From contig WACJ01000260.1 in the NCBI GenBank assembly GCA_008973525.1, forward strand, positions 458,756 through 522,755: a DNA stretch of 64,000 nt, written 5' to 3'. The stretch comes from Stenopsyche tienmushanensis (Eukaryota; Arthropoda; Insecta; Trichoptera; Stenopsychidae). The notes beneath the pieces were generated by a model, which saw nothing but the letters and a program-made list of their open reading frames with translations, was not told where the DNA came from and ran no database searches. Each line of letters starts with the position of its first letter. Within the stretch, counting starts at the first letter, position 1. Of this stretch, positions 1 to 13,300 are shown piece by piece. Position numbers and translations under genes: made by a program.

Positions 1-50
1 CACTGCGGTCAGCATCCTGGGAAAGGCTTACGGCTGCGGACAGTGCGGCG
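1..50 (+). other. possible 3' end of an exon cut by the window edge
   Basis: The first 50 bases are GC-rich and end at a textbook splice donor (GCG followed by GTGAGT at 51-56). All three forward frames stay open or nearly open, so the coding frame cannot be chosen. It could be the end of an upstream gene's exon or an upstream non-coding exon of AGO1. With no acceptor visible this is only a suggestion. Confidence 0.25.
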
Positions 51-56
51 GTGAGT

Positions 57-880
57 ATCGTTTTGAGGAATTTCAGAGTCGCGAGTGATCGTTCGACCGG
101 CTCAATTGGATCGAGGGTATGGCTATTTTTAATGCACCGACAGATCGAACCCGGCGATGTTCTCTGCCAGTTTTCTATGAAAAACGCTCAGAAATCGGGA
201 TTCGCACCTTGCGTGGACGTTTCCCGGGCGAAAGGGATCGAAAGGCAACGGTGACGCGCTTCACCGGCTTCAAATTGACGCTGCGCAGCGCCTTGCCGAT
301 GGCGCAGACGAGCCCGCCGGACCTCTTGAACGTACCACTGTACGGAATCGACATGGCGCCTGCGCCAGCGTTCAATACACTGCGAGGTCTTAAGCGCGCA
401 ATTTACGACCTATTACTACTCACCGTTTCAAAACTGCGTCGATATTTCATCAAATGCTATTAATAATCTGGTTAGACTAAATGCGGCACGTGCGGAAACA
501 TATTTCAAAATTCGAACTCCGAACAGCTGAAATGTCGACCATGATACAAAAAAAAAAAATGCTTTTATATTTCGAGCTACATATCAAAAACATTTGTCAT
601 AGTTTCATCAAAAATAAATACATTTTATGTCTTATTACATTTTATATGTTATTCGTTATGTAAAGCACACTATATGACAGTTCGACGTATTTGTATATGA
701 TATGTTCCAATTTTGGAATGCGGAATGAAAACTTATTGCATATTATTGAATACCATGCGCATAAGCTTAAAAAATCGGATTTTCCCATGTGATAGTGTAA
801 AAAAATGAATCGAAGCGCTCGTTTATATTTTAGTCGCGAAAATGTGTCAGAATTTGACCGTCGATTATTAGCTCGGTCAT
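57..880. other. no supported gene
   Basis: The first 400 bases are moderately GC-rich and hold overlapping small ORFs on both strands that show no recognisable domain. From about 480 on the sequence is AT-rich with nothing recognised. It precedes the AGO1 CpG block. Confidence 0.4.
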
Positions 881-1320
881 GGCCGACGCGCTCGATTTCG
901 GAGCGAATCCCCCGACGCAGTGCAAGATGGCGGCTGCCTGATTTAGCGCAGGTGTCGTCGTGCGCCGCCGCCGCCGTCTCGTCCGCCTCCGTCGCTGCCG
1001 CCGCCGTCTCTCGCAGTCGCCGCAGCCGAAGCAGCCGCCGTCATGTATCCGGGAGGCCAGCGTGAGTGTCCGGAGGGCCCGACGCATATGTTTACTCGCG
1101 CATAGGTTAACGAGGCGACGGCGCCCCGCCGCCCTCGGCGCCTCGTCCCGGACGCCCCCGCGGCCGCGCCGCCGCGTCCCGCGCCGAGCTTCGCCGCTCG
1201 CCCTCGCGACCCCGAACGTCAGCGAGTTCGTTGACCCCTCGAACGTCAGTCCGCCGCGCCCCCGTGCCCACCCCGTCCCCGCTCTGCGTCCGCTTTTTAC
1301 GTCTTTTTGTTTTCATTCAT
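880..1320 (+). promoter_or_regulatory. CpG-rich block at AGO1 5' end
   Basis: Very GC- and CpG-rich sequence in otherwise AT-rich DNA, with many GCCGCC runs. It contains the AGO1 start codon (1043) and first splice donor (1062), so it should include the 5' UTR and probably the promoter. Long Arg/Pro-rich ORFs on both strands here are by-products of GC content. The transcription start cannot be read from sequence. Confidence 0.55.
1043..1061 (+). CDS. AGO1: AGO1 coding exon 1
   Basis: Encodes MYPGGQ plus one base, then the strong donor GTGAGT. The short MYP...Q start resembles the start I recall for other insect AGO1 isoforms. The start was chosen because phase 1 here joins exactly to exon 2. 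Confidence 0.75.
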
Positions 1321-4300
1321 ACGCACACGGCCACACGTGCTCGCTTAATAATTCCGCGAAAACGTACATTCAAATAATGCGCGAGACCTCGACGATGCGA
1401 ACGATGCGCGTCGGGATCACGTCCCGTCTCGATTTAATATCCCAGACTGCGTTTCCCGATTTCGAAACTTCGCATTTATCGCCCGGAGCGTTCTCGATAA
1501 ATATCCAAATCATAAAATTGCATTTATTTCACAATCCCGTTTTCTAATCATCAACGACGTGCATAATTAGCGTGCTATTTGTTTTGCAATATTTGATTTA
1601 ATCACCTTATTGCCAAATGACAATATCGGATAACATCCGCACAAACCGGGAGTTGATTTTTCCCTTATCAGTTTAAAATGTTTGATACATCTCTGTATGT
1701 GCTTACGTTATGCTTCTATAGTTTGATAATATTCTATACCATAGATGTTACATAGTTAACATTTTGTTCCATCATGATATATGGGATAATCCCCCGGGAT
1801 TGCATCTGGCAGACATATTTAATTTCAAATCCTTTGTTTTATTCAATATATCAATTTGTTTGCATGCTATTTATTATTTAGTACTGTGTTGTTTAATTCA
1901 TGTCATTAGCGTAAAAGGGTTTATATATTTTGTTAATTTTGATACTCTCAAGTGTGCGATGATCCAATTCAAATTGGAATGCTCGCCGGATAAACATACA
2001 GAACCATTCAAAGTGGAATAAAATAGCAAATTTAAAAAAAAGCTATCTTACCAATTCTATACTTCATACGTTAACTTGAGAACCATCTATTAACTTGAGT
2101 AGTATTAAAATTAATTTTGAGCAAACAAACAGAAAGTCTATTGTGCTCAGTTGCAGACGGGTCGGCAGAACAAATCTGTCTTATTTTTAACTGCCAAACT
2201 TGTTTGCATGCAGTAGACTTACTCTGTTTAAATGTCCCACAATGTCATTAACACTTTACAGTCCGTACCTGCATTTACGCACAATGGAAAACAACGTTAC
2301 AATCTGTGCCCGCGATAACACTTAATAAGAATGATATAGATTTATATTTCGGTATAATTCTGTTAACGGGGGGCAAATTTATTGTTATTAAATAATATTT
2401 CATTGGTTTTGTAACTTGCACATGGACAGGGAGACTTCACCCTAGCCCGGCAACTCCCTAGCGAGGAAACGAGGGACTGGACTCTGCATTCCAGAAAGCC
2501 CTTTCCAGTAGAATCAAATAGGTGTCTCCCGTAGAAAATTACTCAGTCTTTACAAACCTCCCATATTTCATATCGAGATGGCCGCGAAAGCGTTAGTCAT
2601 TATGTTCATTCAGGAGACCCACGTGTGAGCGTTCTAAATGAACCTCGGTAGTAATGTTACCTTCAATATTGAGCAAATAAGGAGGTGAATGCATAATACA
2701 GACGAAATGGATGTAACCCTTTCCTGTGAACGGATATTGAAGAGGCCCATAGTTCTGCAGTTGATTGTCAGTGGCTGTACTATGATGATAATGATAAATG
2801 ACACATTGGAAGCCAAACACTCTTCATACAATTTAAAATTGACTCGAATAAGTCGTTTTCAATTTCAATTCGCCACCAAACGAATTCAACCAGATATGAA
2901 TCTAAACAATGAAGTATCGTACCTCTGTGCACGTATATTACGCCATTTCACCAATCCCCACAATGCTGAAATCCAGCTCCAGTATCCGCACCAACTGTCC
3001 AAGTATACCAGGTTCAATATCTTCTAAAATTGCGCATGTGATTATTCCACTCGACAGTTGTGTTTTAATTCACGCCTAATTCTTCGTTGCACCCGATGTC
3101 AATTCCTTGAACTTTTTGACAATACATCTTCTTCGGATGGACGCCACGATTTTGAAATAATTCTATTGCTAGTGTGTGGCAAATTGAAAATGCGCTCATT
3201 TTACCACAATGAAAACAAACAAATTTAAAAAATAAGAAGACATGAATAATTATTTTATTTAATAACAATATGTTTTGCCCCCCACGTTAACAGGATAGTA
3301 CCGACTTAAATTTTATTTCTAGGGATGACAGTACACACGTGTATTTTAATCAGATGGAATATATATGTAAATGTCATACGTCAGCCAAAAAAAGCAAATT
3401 TTATTTGAAAAAAATAATTTTAAAATACGTTAAAATACACATTTAACCCCTTGCGGTTCGAAGGTTTTTTCAAGTGTTACACCAGGTCCAAGTCATTTTC
3501 AATGAATTTATTAAAAAATATGTATTTAGTTCGAATGATGTTTATTGATATATTTAATACCAATTTGCAAAAATTAATACCTAAAACTACGCAAGCATGG
3601 TATTTTTTAATACAATCTCCAGGGTGGAGACCGCGCTTTTCCTCGCACGTATCGCAATATAACAGTATCCGTCTTCTTTTCCTGGAATATTACGATGCGA
3701 ACACGCCGTACAATATTTGTAGTTTGTAGAATCGTATGTATAATGGGGATTTCTATTCAATTGTTCTTCGTCATCGATCATTGATCTACGCTCCGTATCT
3801 GACAAAATTTCCCGATGATTTGCATCAACATTTGGCGAAATCTTATATGGCGGGGGCTTTCGTCCTTCGTCGTTTCTAGTCTCAAAAAAAGTTTCCTCCG
3901 CCATTTTAATGACTTACGCATAAAACAATATGACGTTGCCAATTGATCGGCTGTGTCTACTTCTCATATTTTTTCCGTAATTTTAAATAACGTTGGCTTT
4001 TCAATCACTTCTTTATGGTTGTTATTATTAATGCGTTACCGGGTTTTCTCCGAGATTTTTCCTCGCCAATTGCGATGACGACGTGTGCTTTACTTTTCAC
4101 ATTCCAGGAAACAATTAAATGGCCTATTAGAAGTAAAGCAATAGTATTCCTTTTAGAACATTTGCTTCATACGTGTGAACACTGGATCACAAAGGATTAA
4201 AATATAATTTTTATATAGGACGATGAATTGAACGGACTGTAAAGTGTTAATAAAACATGTTTATTTATTGTGTCTTGAGTTTAAATGCTACAAATTGAAC

Positions 4301-7300
4301 CTTAGGAATACTGAAAATAAATGGTGAAATTTCGACATATTAATTAGAAAAACGGGGATAATTAATTTTTAAATTTGACCCCATAAATATGCTATTTATT
4401 TTTATACGGTTCTCTTTGTATTCCATCAATGCAGAGTCCAGAAAATTGAGCATCAAGTATTATTGCAAATTGCTTATTAGATTTGTTCAGTATCTAGTAG
4501 TATACTGTATGAATTTAATCACATTGAAGACTTCTTATAGGGAATAAAGTATTGTTATGAATGTTAATCAATGTGAAATTCAATAAACTGCAATGTTTTT
4601 TTTTTTGTATTTTACACTCACATGTAACCAAAAAATATTTGAAACGATGCAAATACCTGACTATTTGAAGACTTAAGGATGGAACGTGTCGCCTAGTGGT
4701 TGGCACGTTTCAAAAAAATAAATTGTTTTTATTTTCTTTGATAAATATTACATTGTAAAGTATTCATAGAGCTTATTATTTAGAAAATGTGTATCAATTT
4801 TTTTAAATTTAAATATCATTATTATTGGCAACTAATTGTTATAAATTGAGGGTGAGCAACTTCTAGCACGTTGTCTCTTTTGGTTTGGATCTGAGCCGAA
4901 TCTGGCCCTTTGTCCCTTAGCAAGGTCTGTTTAATCCTTTGGTTGCTGCGGTACTTTTTGATAAATGGAAGTTTGTTATCTTCCTCTCTTGTTGATGTTC
5001 AGTATCCAGAGGGTTAAGTAGAACTTTAGTAAGTGGTAAGTCCTTAAATTTGGATATTTACGTAAAGGATCGACAATTTTGATCTGGCAAACGATAAGAA
5101 AAGTTGCTCACCCTTGTTATAAATAGTAATATTCTCTGTATAAAAACTTATATATGTAGATTGTGTGGACACTTTTTTTATTTTATGTTGCTCGTTAATT
5201 ACTTTATAATTTGTAAGTGCAGTAAACAATTTAAATATATGGATGTAACATAATTGTAGTTATTCTTTGCATGAAACGATATTAATAGTTGATGTGAAAC
5301 GTTACATTTGGGCATATAAATAGTCGGCATCTCGTACACAATTGTGTTTTAATGGCATGCCTTGAAATATGATTTATCTTAGTTATTGTTTTAATTAATT
5401 TATCACATTATTTTTTTTTGCTTATACATGGTGGCGGTGAACTGAGCACTGTTCTCTCACCCTGTCATGTTTGTTGTCGTTTTTAGAATCTTCATGGACT
5501 ACATCGCCGCCACGGCCTCCGAGCCCCTCACAGCCCCAGACCAGCTTCGAACAACTTTCACGTAATTTCACTTTAAAAAATTTTCAAATTAAAAGAATTG
5601 GTGTTCTAGTTGCAAAATTAAAATTCATTAACAGATTTTTCAATGTCTGCGTGTGTGTATGTTTGTTTTGTCTGGTTTTTTCCTAGTATTTAGATTTTTT
5701 AAGGCAAATTATAACGAATTATTTTTTCCGATATTTCTACATTTACGTATTATATATGTACACTTGTAGAATTTTCATATTCGCAAATCTAACGAATCTT
5801 TATAGAATCATGATGATACGTTTTAAACTTTTAACTTGAAGCATATGTACAAATGAATATTTTCCATTAAAGTGAGACGAGGTGGCATTTTATTAATTCT
5901 TGGATGTTTTTATTTTAATTGCATTTATAGACTATGTATTAAATGGATGTCTATAGTTTTAGTATTTGCACTGATCTTCCTAAACATGTAAAAATATTTA
6001 CTTGCTCTTGTCAAAGATATATGTTAGCGACGATATATTCTAAACGTTCATTTGAATATGTATCTGTTTAATTAAAATAAGTATTCCAGTGATAAAATTA
6101 TTTTTGCCACTGTATTATCGTTTTGAAATTAATTAAAAATCGTAGAAACATTGTCAGTGTACATAATAAGCATTCTGCTGGAAAATTATTTTTTTTATAC
6201 TCCCCGCTTCCAGGCGCATAACATATATATATATATATATATATATTTAAATCTTCAAGATACAAGTATTGCTGAGAAACAGGTTCACATCAACGTGATT
6301 GTGAACCTTTTTCTCTGCTAATATATATATATATATATATATGATAAACTGATTACCTATTAATGCTTCTTTTTAGAAAATATGTTTTGTAATGCTTGTT
6401 GGAATATGGTTCGATGTATATTTTACGTTGTCAATTTATTTTGCAATATTTCTATAAAAGTTCATCGAAAACATTATTTCATTTTACACATAATTAGTAG
6501 CGCTTTAAATTAACTTTTTTTAAAATCAAAATTAATTTTGTTATACAATTCAGACATAAGAAAAACTGCTTTTTCATTTGCTTTTTTGTTTCATCTTTAA
6601 ATTTGCTTTCATATTTTGCATAACTGTGCTTTTATTATTTTTATGTTTCGAAATCAAACTGATTTTCTTCCTGATGATTTATTGCTTTTTTGTAATAAAT
6701 CCTTAATGAGCATCAGCTTTTTTTTATCCAAATATATAAGTATTTCTATAAAAATACATTAATACGTATTCGCTTACAGATTATCTGTATCTGATATAGA
6801 GATATTTAAACTTACATATTTTACAATGATAATTAACTTTTTCTTGTTGATACTCAATCTCTTGAGATAAAAAATTGAATTTGTACTACTTAAATTGTTA
6901 ATGCTTTTTTTTAAAATATCTTTTGAATGTCTAACTTTCAACACTTCATTATTATAATGAGGGTTAAGAAGAAATCTAAATTATTTTTAAAAATGAATGC
7001 TATTTATAAACGACGTATTTGAACAAAATTTCGATAAAAAATGCATTTGCAACATGTGATGATTATGATTTTAAAAGCATTGTAAATGTTTCAAAATATA
7101 CCGTGATGATATTTAATATGAGCATTAACATCCCACAACTTTCGTTTTATCATAGTTGATTTTTATGCCGAAATTAGCAACAGCTCTGTCGATAGACGTA
7201 AGTGCCGCCAAAGCCTCCAATCTCGATTTAGCCACGACATCAAACGCCAAATGTATTGCCTCCCTCATAATTGCCTCCAATGCAATATTAAAAAGTAATA

Positions 7301-10300
7301 GGGAGAAGGCATCCCCTCGTCTGACTTCCGTTGTCACCTCGACAGGCTCCGACAGAACACCGTTGGATCTTATTATACTAATAGATCCGGACACACATCC
7401 TCGACAGTCTCACCAGCTTACTTAGGATTCCCATCTCCAACATGGTCCCCCAATGGTGAATTAAAAAAATGGTATTTTGTTATGCGGGACGTTTATTAAG
7501 TATATTAGGCATTTTATTTGGTTTATTAATTTTTGTAATCATGTAATGTATGATATTTCTTGAAGTAATCTTCAGAATAAGCGCTGGTTTCCTTTCGTAG
7601 GTGTTGCAAAAATATAGTGTTCGCTTTCGTCCTTCATCAGTTTCACAGTCTGAACACACAATACGGTCTATATAATTCCTCCCGGATCTGCTATAAATAC
7701 AAAGAGGACTTCCATCTAACCGTTGATGGTGATCAGTTGACGACAATCGTCCTAATTTGGACTTGGACTTTTGATTTCGTATTCCTTGTATAAAATATAA
7801 GAGTTTACAATCGATGTTTCAACGATCCAAAAACATAACTTCTTCCACCACTTCAGTCACTTGCATGAAACGATATGGTGTTGCGTATTAATCTGCCGTG
7901 TCCAACCCGCCCATATTTTTAATGTAATCTGAAATTACTGCTGGCTTGTTTATTAGCTCATCTTGATTGGATTGGTATGGGATAGTCCTTGCTCTTCTTC
8001 TCATTGATTGAGAAGTTGACGTACGCTTTGTACTGAGCGTTGTGATTATTATTTTGTTACGCCAAGCTAATACTGAAGTATCTTGTTTTCTGTATGCTAT
8101 CTTTTGTCCCGCGGCTAATCTTGGTTTTTTTTATATGATTAGGGAAACCCTTTCTGTTTGTTATTATTGTGTCAGTGAGAAAACATTTCCTTTTCAAGAG
8201 TTCTCCAGCAAGGATTGGATTGATGTAAAACATATCCGTTAATATATGATAGCCTTTTATATCTGAGTTCGCCGTTGTAGATTATTAAAAAGGTGTAGAA
8301 CGTAAAACGCATAAAACGTAAAAATATACATACTATCTAAATAATATTGAATTACTGGACACAAATAATTTTCAAGATGTTCACTGCGCCACAACTTGAC
8401 GCAGACTATTGTTTTATGTTCTTTACCTGCACCGATTCAATTAACATCCCACAAGCTCATGAAAATATATCATCTCAAAAATGTCAGTGCTACTGGATAA
8501 ATTGACAAAGCTGAGAAAAGAAATGTATATCTATACGGCATTCCATGCATTATTTCTTTTAAATCGACGATTTGAATCTTATCAGAATTATGAATTAAGT
8601 AACGGATCTTGATATAAAGATTATAAAGCAAAAATATTTTAACAATTTCAAAAAACCTGAACATACTTAATCCTGAGTGATTATCAGTGCATGCTGTAGA
8701 TGTAGATTACTTTATACATTACTGAGATTTATATTTATTCATCCGTTTAATGTATAAGGGGAAATCTAAAATACAAAGCAAATCACGAGATTAAATCTTC
8801 ATAAAGAGTATTATCGACAGTTTTATTTGGTTGTATGGAAAGTATCATCAAAATAATAGTATTTAATTTAAAAAGCCATCTACAATTCCGGAAAATATCT
8901 AAAAGAATCCACAAGAAATTACCATTGAACTGTAAAATGATCAATTGAGATACAACGTCCATAATGCATTTGTTTGTTTCGTCTTTTCTTTCTATTAATC
9001 ATTTGTTTTTGAAGTGCTTAAGTTCCAAAGGCAATGAAAGGTTGAAGAACCCTCATTTATAAAAAGGATACTTCAAATTTTGTTGAAGAATATAATGTAC
9101 AGTGCTAATCAATCATTTAACTCATTGAAATGATACAAATAATTAAATAGAATGAAATTGTACCAGAAAATAATATTGTATGTGCTTGAAAAATTATATA
9201 TTAACTCTTACGCGACGGGGCGAATTCGCAAAAAAATTGTTACAATGCCATAACTTTATAAAATAATTTGGATTAAATGCATAAAATAGTTTGCCATTAA
9301 ATACTTTCTTAAATTTACTTGGAAATTCCTAGTGGTTTTTAATCTTTTGCATGTATGATAATATGAAAAGAATAATTCCGCTGTGAATGCCTATATGCTA
9401 ATTTTTTTATATTGTACTCTTCAAAGATATTTAAACATCTTCGTCTATGCGATAATCTGAGACCTGTTGAAATTTGAATTATCAAAAGTCTCCCGTCGCG
9501 AAAGAGTTAATACGTTTTGATAATACTTTGTGTCGAAAATAAAATAAACGCTTTTCATAGTCCGATATCCAAATTTGCTTATTGTTCTGTTTTTGTCATT
9601 TTATTATTTTTTAATAATACTACTCATCATCAAAATGGCACATCGTAGACGCTTATGAATTATTGGAATAAATGAAATGACAAAAATAATAAGGGTCTTC
9701 GATTGGATCTTTATATGTTCGAGAGTGTTTTAAGGATATGCATTTTTGCAAATAAATTTCGTAATATTCATGTGTACATTGGACCTTTGCATAATCAGCT
9801 AATCTTGAAATTAATTAATATTTGTATTAAATTCATAATCTAATGTTATCTGGGTTCTATTTGTATGAGTTTCGATTCTCTTAAAATGTTTTGCAGTTTT
9901 TATGTGCATGTTTTTCGTTGATTTATACACGGTATATATTGCTCTCGCGTTATTCAGATTAACATTTTAAATTTTTATGTCAATGGCAGCTCCCCCTGCC
10001 AGTGGAAGTGTTGGCTCAAATGCAAGCGGTGTTACTGGAGTGTCTGGGGGTAGCGGAAGTGTCGGAGGTGGAAGTGGGGCGCTGGGCTTAGTCCCCACTA
10101 CTCCTCAGTCTACTACCGAACTACCTGTTTTCTCATGTCCTCGCCGACCAAATTTAGGCCGAGAAGGCCGGCCGATTGGTCTCAGGGCAAACCATTTTCA
10201 AATATCAATGCCCCGGGGCTTTGTACATCATTATGACATTAATATTCAACCAGATAAATGTCCGAGAAAGGTTTGATTGTTTTTTTTTTTAAATGTAATT

Positions 10301-13300
10301 TATCGACTGTAAATTATTTTTTATTATAACGTTTATTTTATATTTTATAGGTTAATCGAGAAATTATAGAGACTATGGTGCATGCGTACAGCAAAATATT
10401 TGGAACCTTAAAACCTGTCTTTGATGGAAGAAATAATTTATACACAAGAGATCCTCTTCCGATTGGAAATGATCGTCTCGAATTAGAGGTTATTTTACCT
10501 GGTGAAGGCAAAGACAGAGTATTCCGAGTAACCATAAAATGGGTAGCTCAGGTAATTATAAAGCTCGTTATTATTGACCTAACTATGAAAACTTGGAATT
10601 AAACCCTGGTTTTAAATACTAGGTACTTATTGACAGCATACAAAATTAGCATCAATTTCAACACAACTTAAAAATGTCTTTTAGGCATAGCAGTTAACTC
10701 CTACTAGTTACGATGAAAAAATCTTATTAATTTTGTGTTTAGTAGTAATGTTACTTATTTTTTACTTTGGGTGGCTCCTTCAGCCCTATAAGAAAGCCTC
10801 CACTCCAATTTCCTATACCCAAATGTGTGGCGTCTTTATTGGATTGATCAGCCCAGCGTAGTCGAGGTCTTCCGAACGGTCTACTGCCTTTTGGCCTCGA
10901 ATCGAAAATGGTTCGATGCCAAAAGGTGATTCAGTGTTGAATCCTGGAGGTTATTTCGTTTTTCATTAAATTCTTCATGAGGATTGATCCAAGGTATTTG
11001 AACTCTTGGACCATTTCAATATTTTCATTGTTGATACTCACGGAGGTGTAACCCCCGGCATTCACCCTCGATATCATCATATATTTCGTTTTATCACAGT
11101 CAAATTTTATGCCGAAATTAGCAGCAGCTTCGTCGATAGACGTAAGTGCCACTAAAGCCTCCAATCTCGATTTAGCAACAAGGTCGATGTCGTCCGCAAA
11201 GGCCAAAATGCATTGCATTATCCTTCCATGGATCTGCATGACTCGATCTGCCAGCCTCCCTCATAATTGCCTCCAACGCAATATTAAAAAGTAATGGGGA
11301 GAGATAGAAGTAGTAATGTCCTAAAATAAATTAGCGTTTTTGTGCTAATAGGAATATTTTTTACTTTTCTGCATAAAAACAAATTAGTTTATTTCCCTGA
11401 AATGTGTCAACATATAAATTCTATAATTAACAAAACAAAGCATAATTAACTTTACGGTCCATGTCTTTATGTGATAACGGAATTCAAGGTAAAATGTTTG
11501 TTTTGCATTGTGTGCTAAAAATGACATTAAAATGTTATTTATGCTATCTTGTGAAAACTCAGGTCCAAATCGTAAAGTGTTTACAATTTTAATGTTCAGA
11601 GAATTTGGTAAAAAATACAGTAGAATCCCGATTATCCGAATTAAGTGGGGAACTAAAGAATGAAAGTATGAACCACTTAAAAATACACTCTTCGAGTTCT
11701 GTTCGCTATGAGCTTACATCTTCTGATATTAAAAATGGACAAAATTATCCACATGCAAATCAGCAAATTATCCAGATAATCGAGGTTCTACTGTGCTTCA
11801 TTTATGCAAAAGTATTATAATTATAATTCAAATTGTTTTTTAGGTTTCTCTCTATGCTTTAGAAGAAGCATTGGAAGGCCGCACACGACAAATACCTTAT
11901 GATGCTATACTTGCCTTAGATGTCGTAATGCGACATTTACCATCGATGACTTATACTCCCGTCGGTCGTAGCTTTTTCTCTTCGCCGGAAGGCTACTACC
12001 ATCCACTCGGCGGGGGAAGAGAAGTTTGGTTCGGTTTCCATCAATCGGTTCGACCGAGTCAATGGAAGATGATGCTCAATATAGACGTATCCGCAACTGC
12101 ATTTTACAAGGCCCAACCAGTCATCGACTTTATGTGTGAAGTATTAGACATTCGTGATATAAATGAGCAGAGAAAACCTTTAACTGATTCTCAAAGGGTT
12201 AAATTTACCAAAGAAATAAAAGGGCTGAAAATAGAAATAACGCATTGTGGAGCGATGAAACGCAAATACAGAGTGTGCAACGTGACAAGAAGACCAGCAC
12301 AGATGCAATCGTAAATATATATTTTTTGCATTTTTACATCATAAAAATATTTATAAATTCACATTTGAGCAACGTGTATTCGCATCATTATAGGTTTCCA
12401 CTTCAGCTAGAAAATGGACAAACAGTCGAATGTACAGTTGCTAAATATTTCTTAGATAAATATAAAATGAAATTACGCTATCCTCATCTTCCATGTCTGC
12501 AAGTTGGACAAGAACACAAACACACATATTTACCATTAGAAGTTTGCAATATTGTGCCCGGACAAAGATGTATCAAAAAATTAACAGATATGCAGACTTC
12601 GACCATGATTAAAGCCACGGCTCGTAGTGCTCCAGACAGGTAAATAAATATTATATAAATAACAGTGATTTATATCGTTTAAACGGCTAGATTAAATAAT
12701 ATGCTATTTTGCAAAATTTCAGAGAACGTGAAATCAACAGTTTGGTCAGACGTGCAGATTTCAATAATGATTCATATGTTCAAGAATTTGGATTAACAAT
12801 AAGCAACAACATGATGGAAGTCCGTGGCCGCGTATTACCACCGCCTAAGCTCCAATACGGAGGACGCATTTCCACATCATTGGGGGGCCAAGTAAAATTA
12901 TTTCTCGCTTCTTAACTTTTCAAATGATTAGATCTATTTTTTTTGGTTTGGTTGATCTTTAAAATGGTAAAAAGGCAATTTTTTTAAACTCATTCTTAAT
13001 ACGTACGATGTAATAACCTCCGGTTATAAAATGCACCTGTAGGTAGTCCTTTGATTAAGTGATTGGACTTGTAACACAATCGCTTGGGTTCAAATCTACA
13101 GGCGTGGCTGATGACCACATTTTTAAAAACACCATGTCAAAGTGGCATCTACAATGCTTATTTTAGAGAACTGATAATTTTTCATAATTATATTTTTTAG
13201 TATTTGCAAAATATTACATATATTTATTTCTATACTTTTTATTCAACGAATGTTTGAATTATGAACAGTAGTAATTTTGAATTAAGATGATGGCTTGTTC

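Larger units (their letters stand above)
2252..4246. mobile_element. TTAA-flanked (piggyBac-like) composite element
   Basis: Perfect 15-bp terminal inverted repeats, CACTTTACAGTCCGT at 2252 and its complement ending at 4246, flanked by TTAA (2248-2251 and 4247-4250), the target duplication of piggyBac elements. A second TTAA element (2367-3286) sits inside. The right part (from about 3441) resembles scraps at 25120-25440 and 33287-33660. A minus-strand reading at 3587-3904 has a Cys-containing tail ([11 protein letters not shown]) reminiscent of the piggyBac C-terminal cysteine cluster. No full transposase remains. Confidence 0.75.
1062..5486 (+). other. AGO1 intron 1
   Basis: A 4.4-kb intron. 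It holds nested TTAA-flanked elements (2252-4246), a tRNA-like A-box scrap (about 4679-4706) and a hAT MITE (4847-5116). 1320-2247 and 4250-4680 show nothing recognisable. Confidence 0.75.
5562..9989 (+). other. AGO1 intron 2
   Basis: A 4.4-kb AT-rich intron. It holds an (AT)n-flanked hairpin (6220-6345), a LINE reverse-transcriptase scrap (about 7100-7440), a piggyBac remnant (7451-8380) and a TTAA MITE (9205-9506). The rest is low-complexity AT-rich DNA with nothing recognised. Confidence 0.75.
10552..11843 (+). other. AGO1 intron 4
   Basis: A 1.3-kb intron holding a LINE fragment (10770-11330) and a Tigger MITE (11618-11793). 11330-11617 shows nothing recognisable. Confidence 0.75.

Noticed and set aside
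175..375. Opposed small ORFs near the left edge
   Set aside because: No domain, no splice support, overlapping on both strands in GC-rich DNA.
960..1547. A 195-codon Arg-rich ORF over the AGO1 CpG block
   Set aside because: Composition is pure GC-run by-product (Arg/Pro), ORFs exist on both strands, and the AGO1 start exon uses another frame.
13038..13105. A functional tRNA gene
   Set aside because: B-box-like sequence and possible acceptor pairing, but D-arm and T-stem are incomplete; fits a SINE relic.
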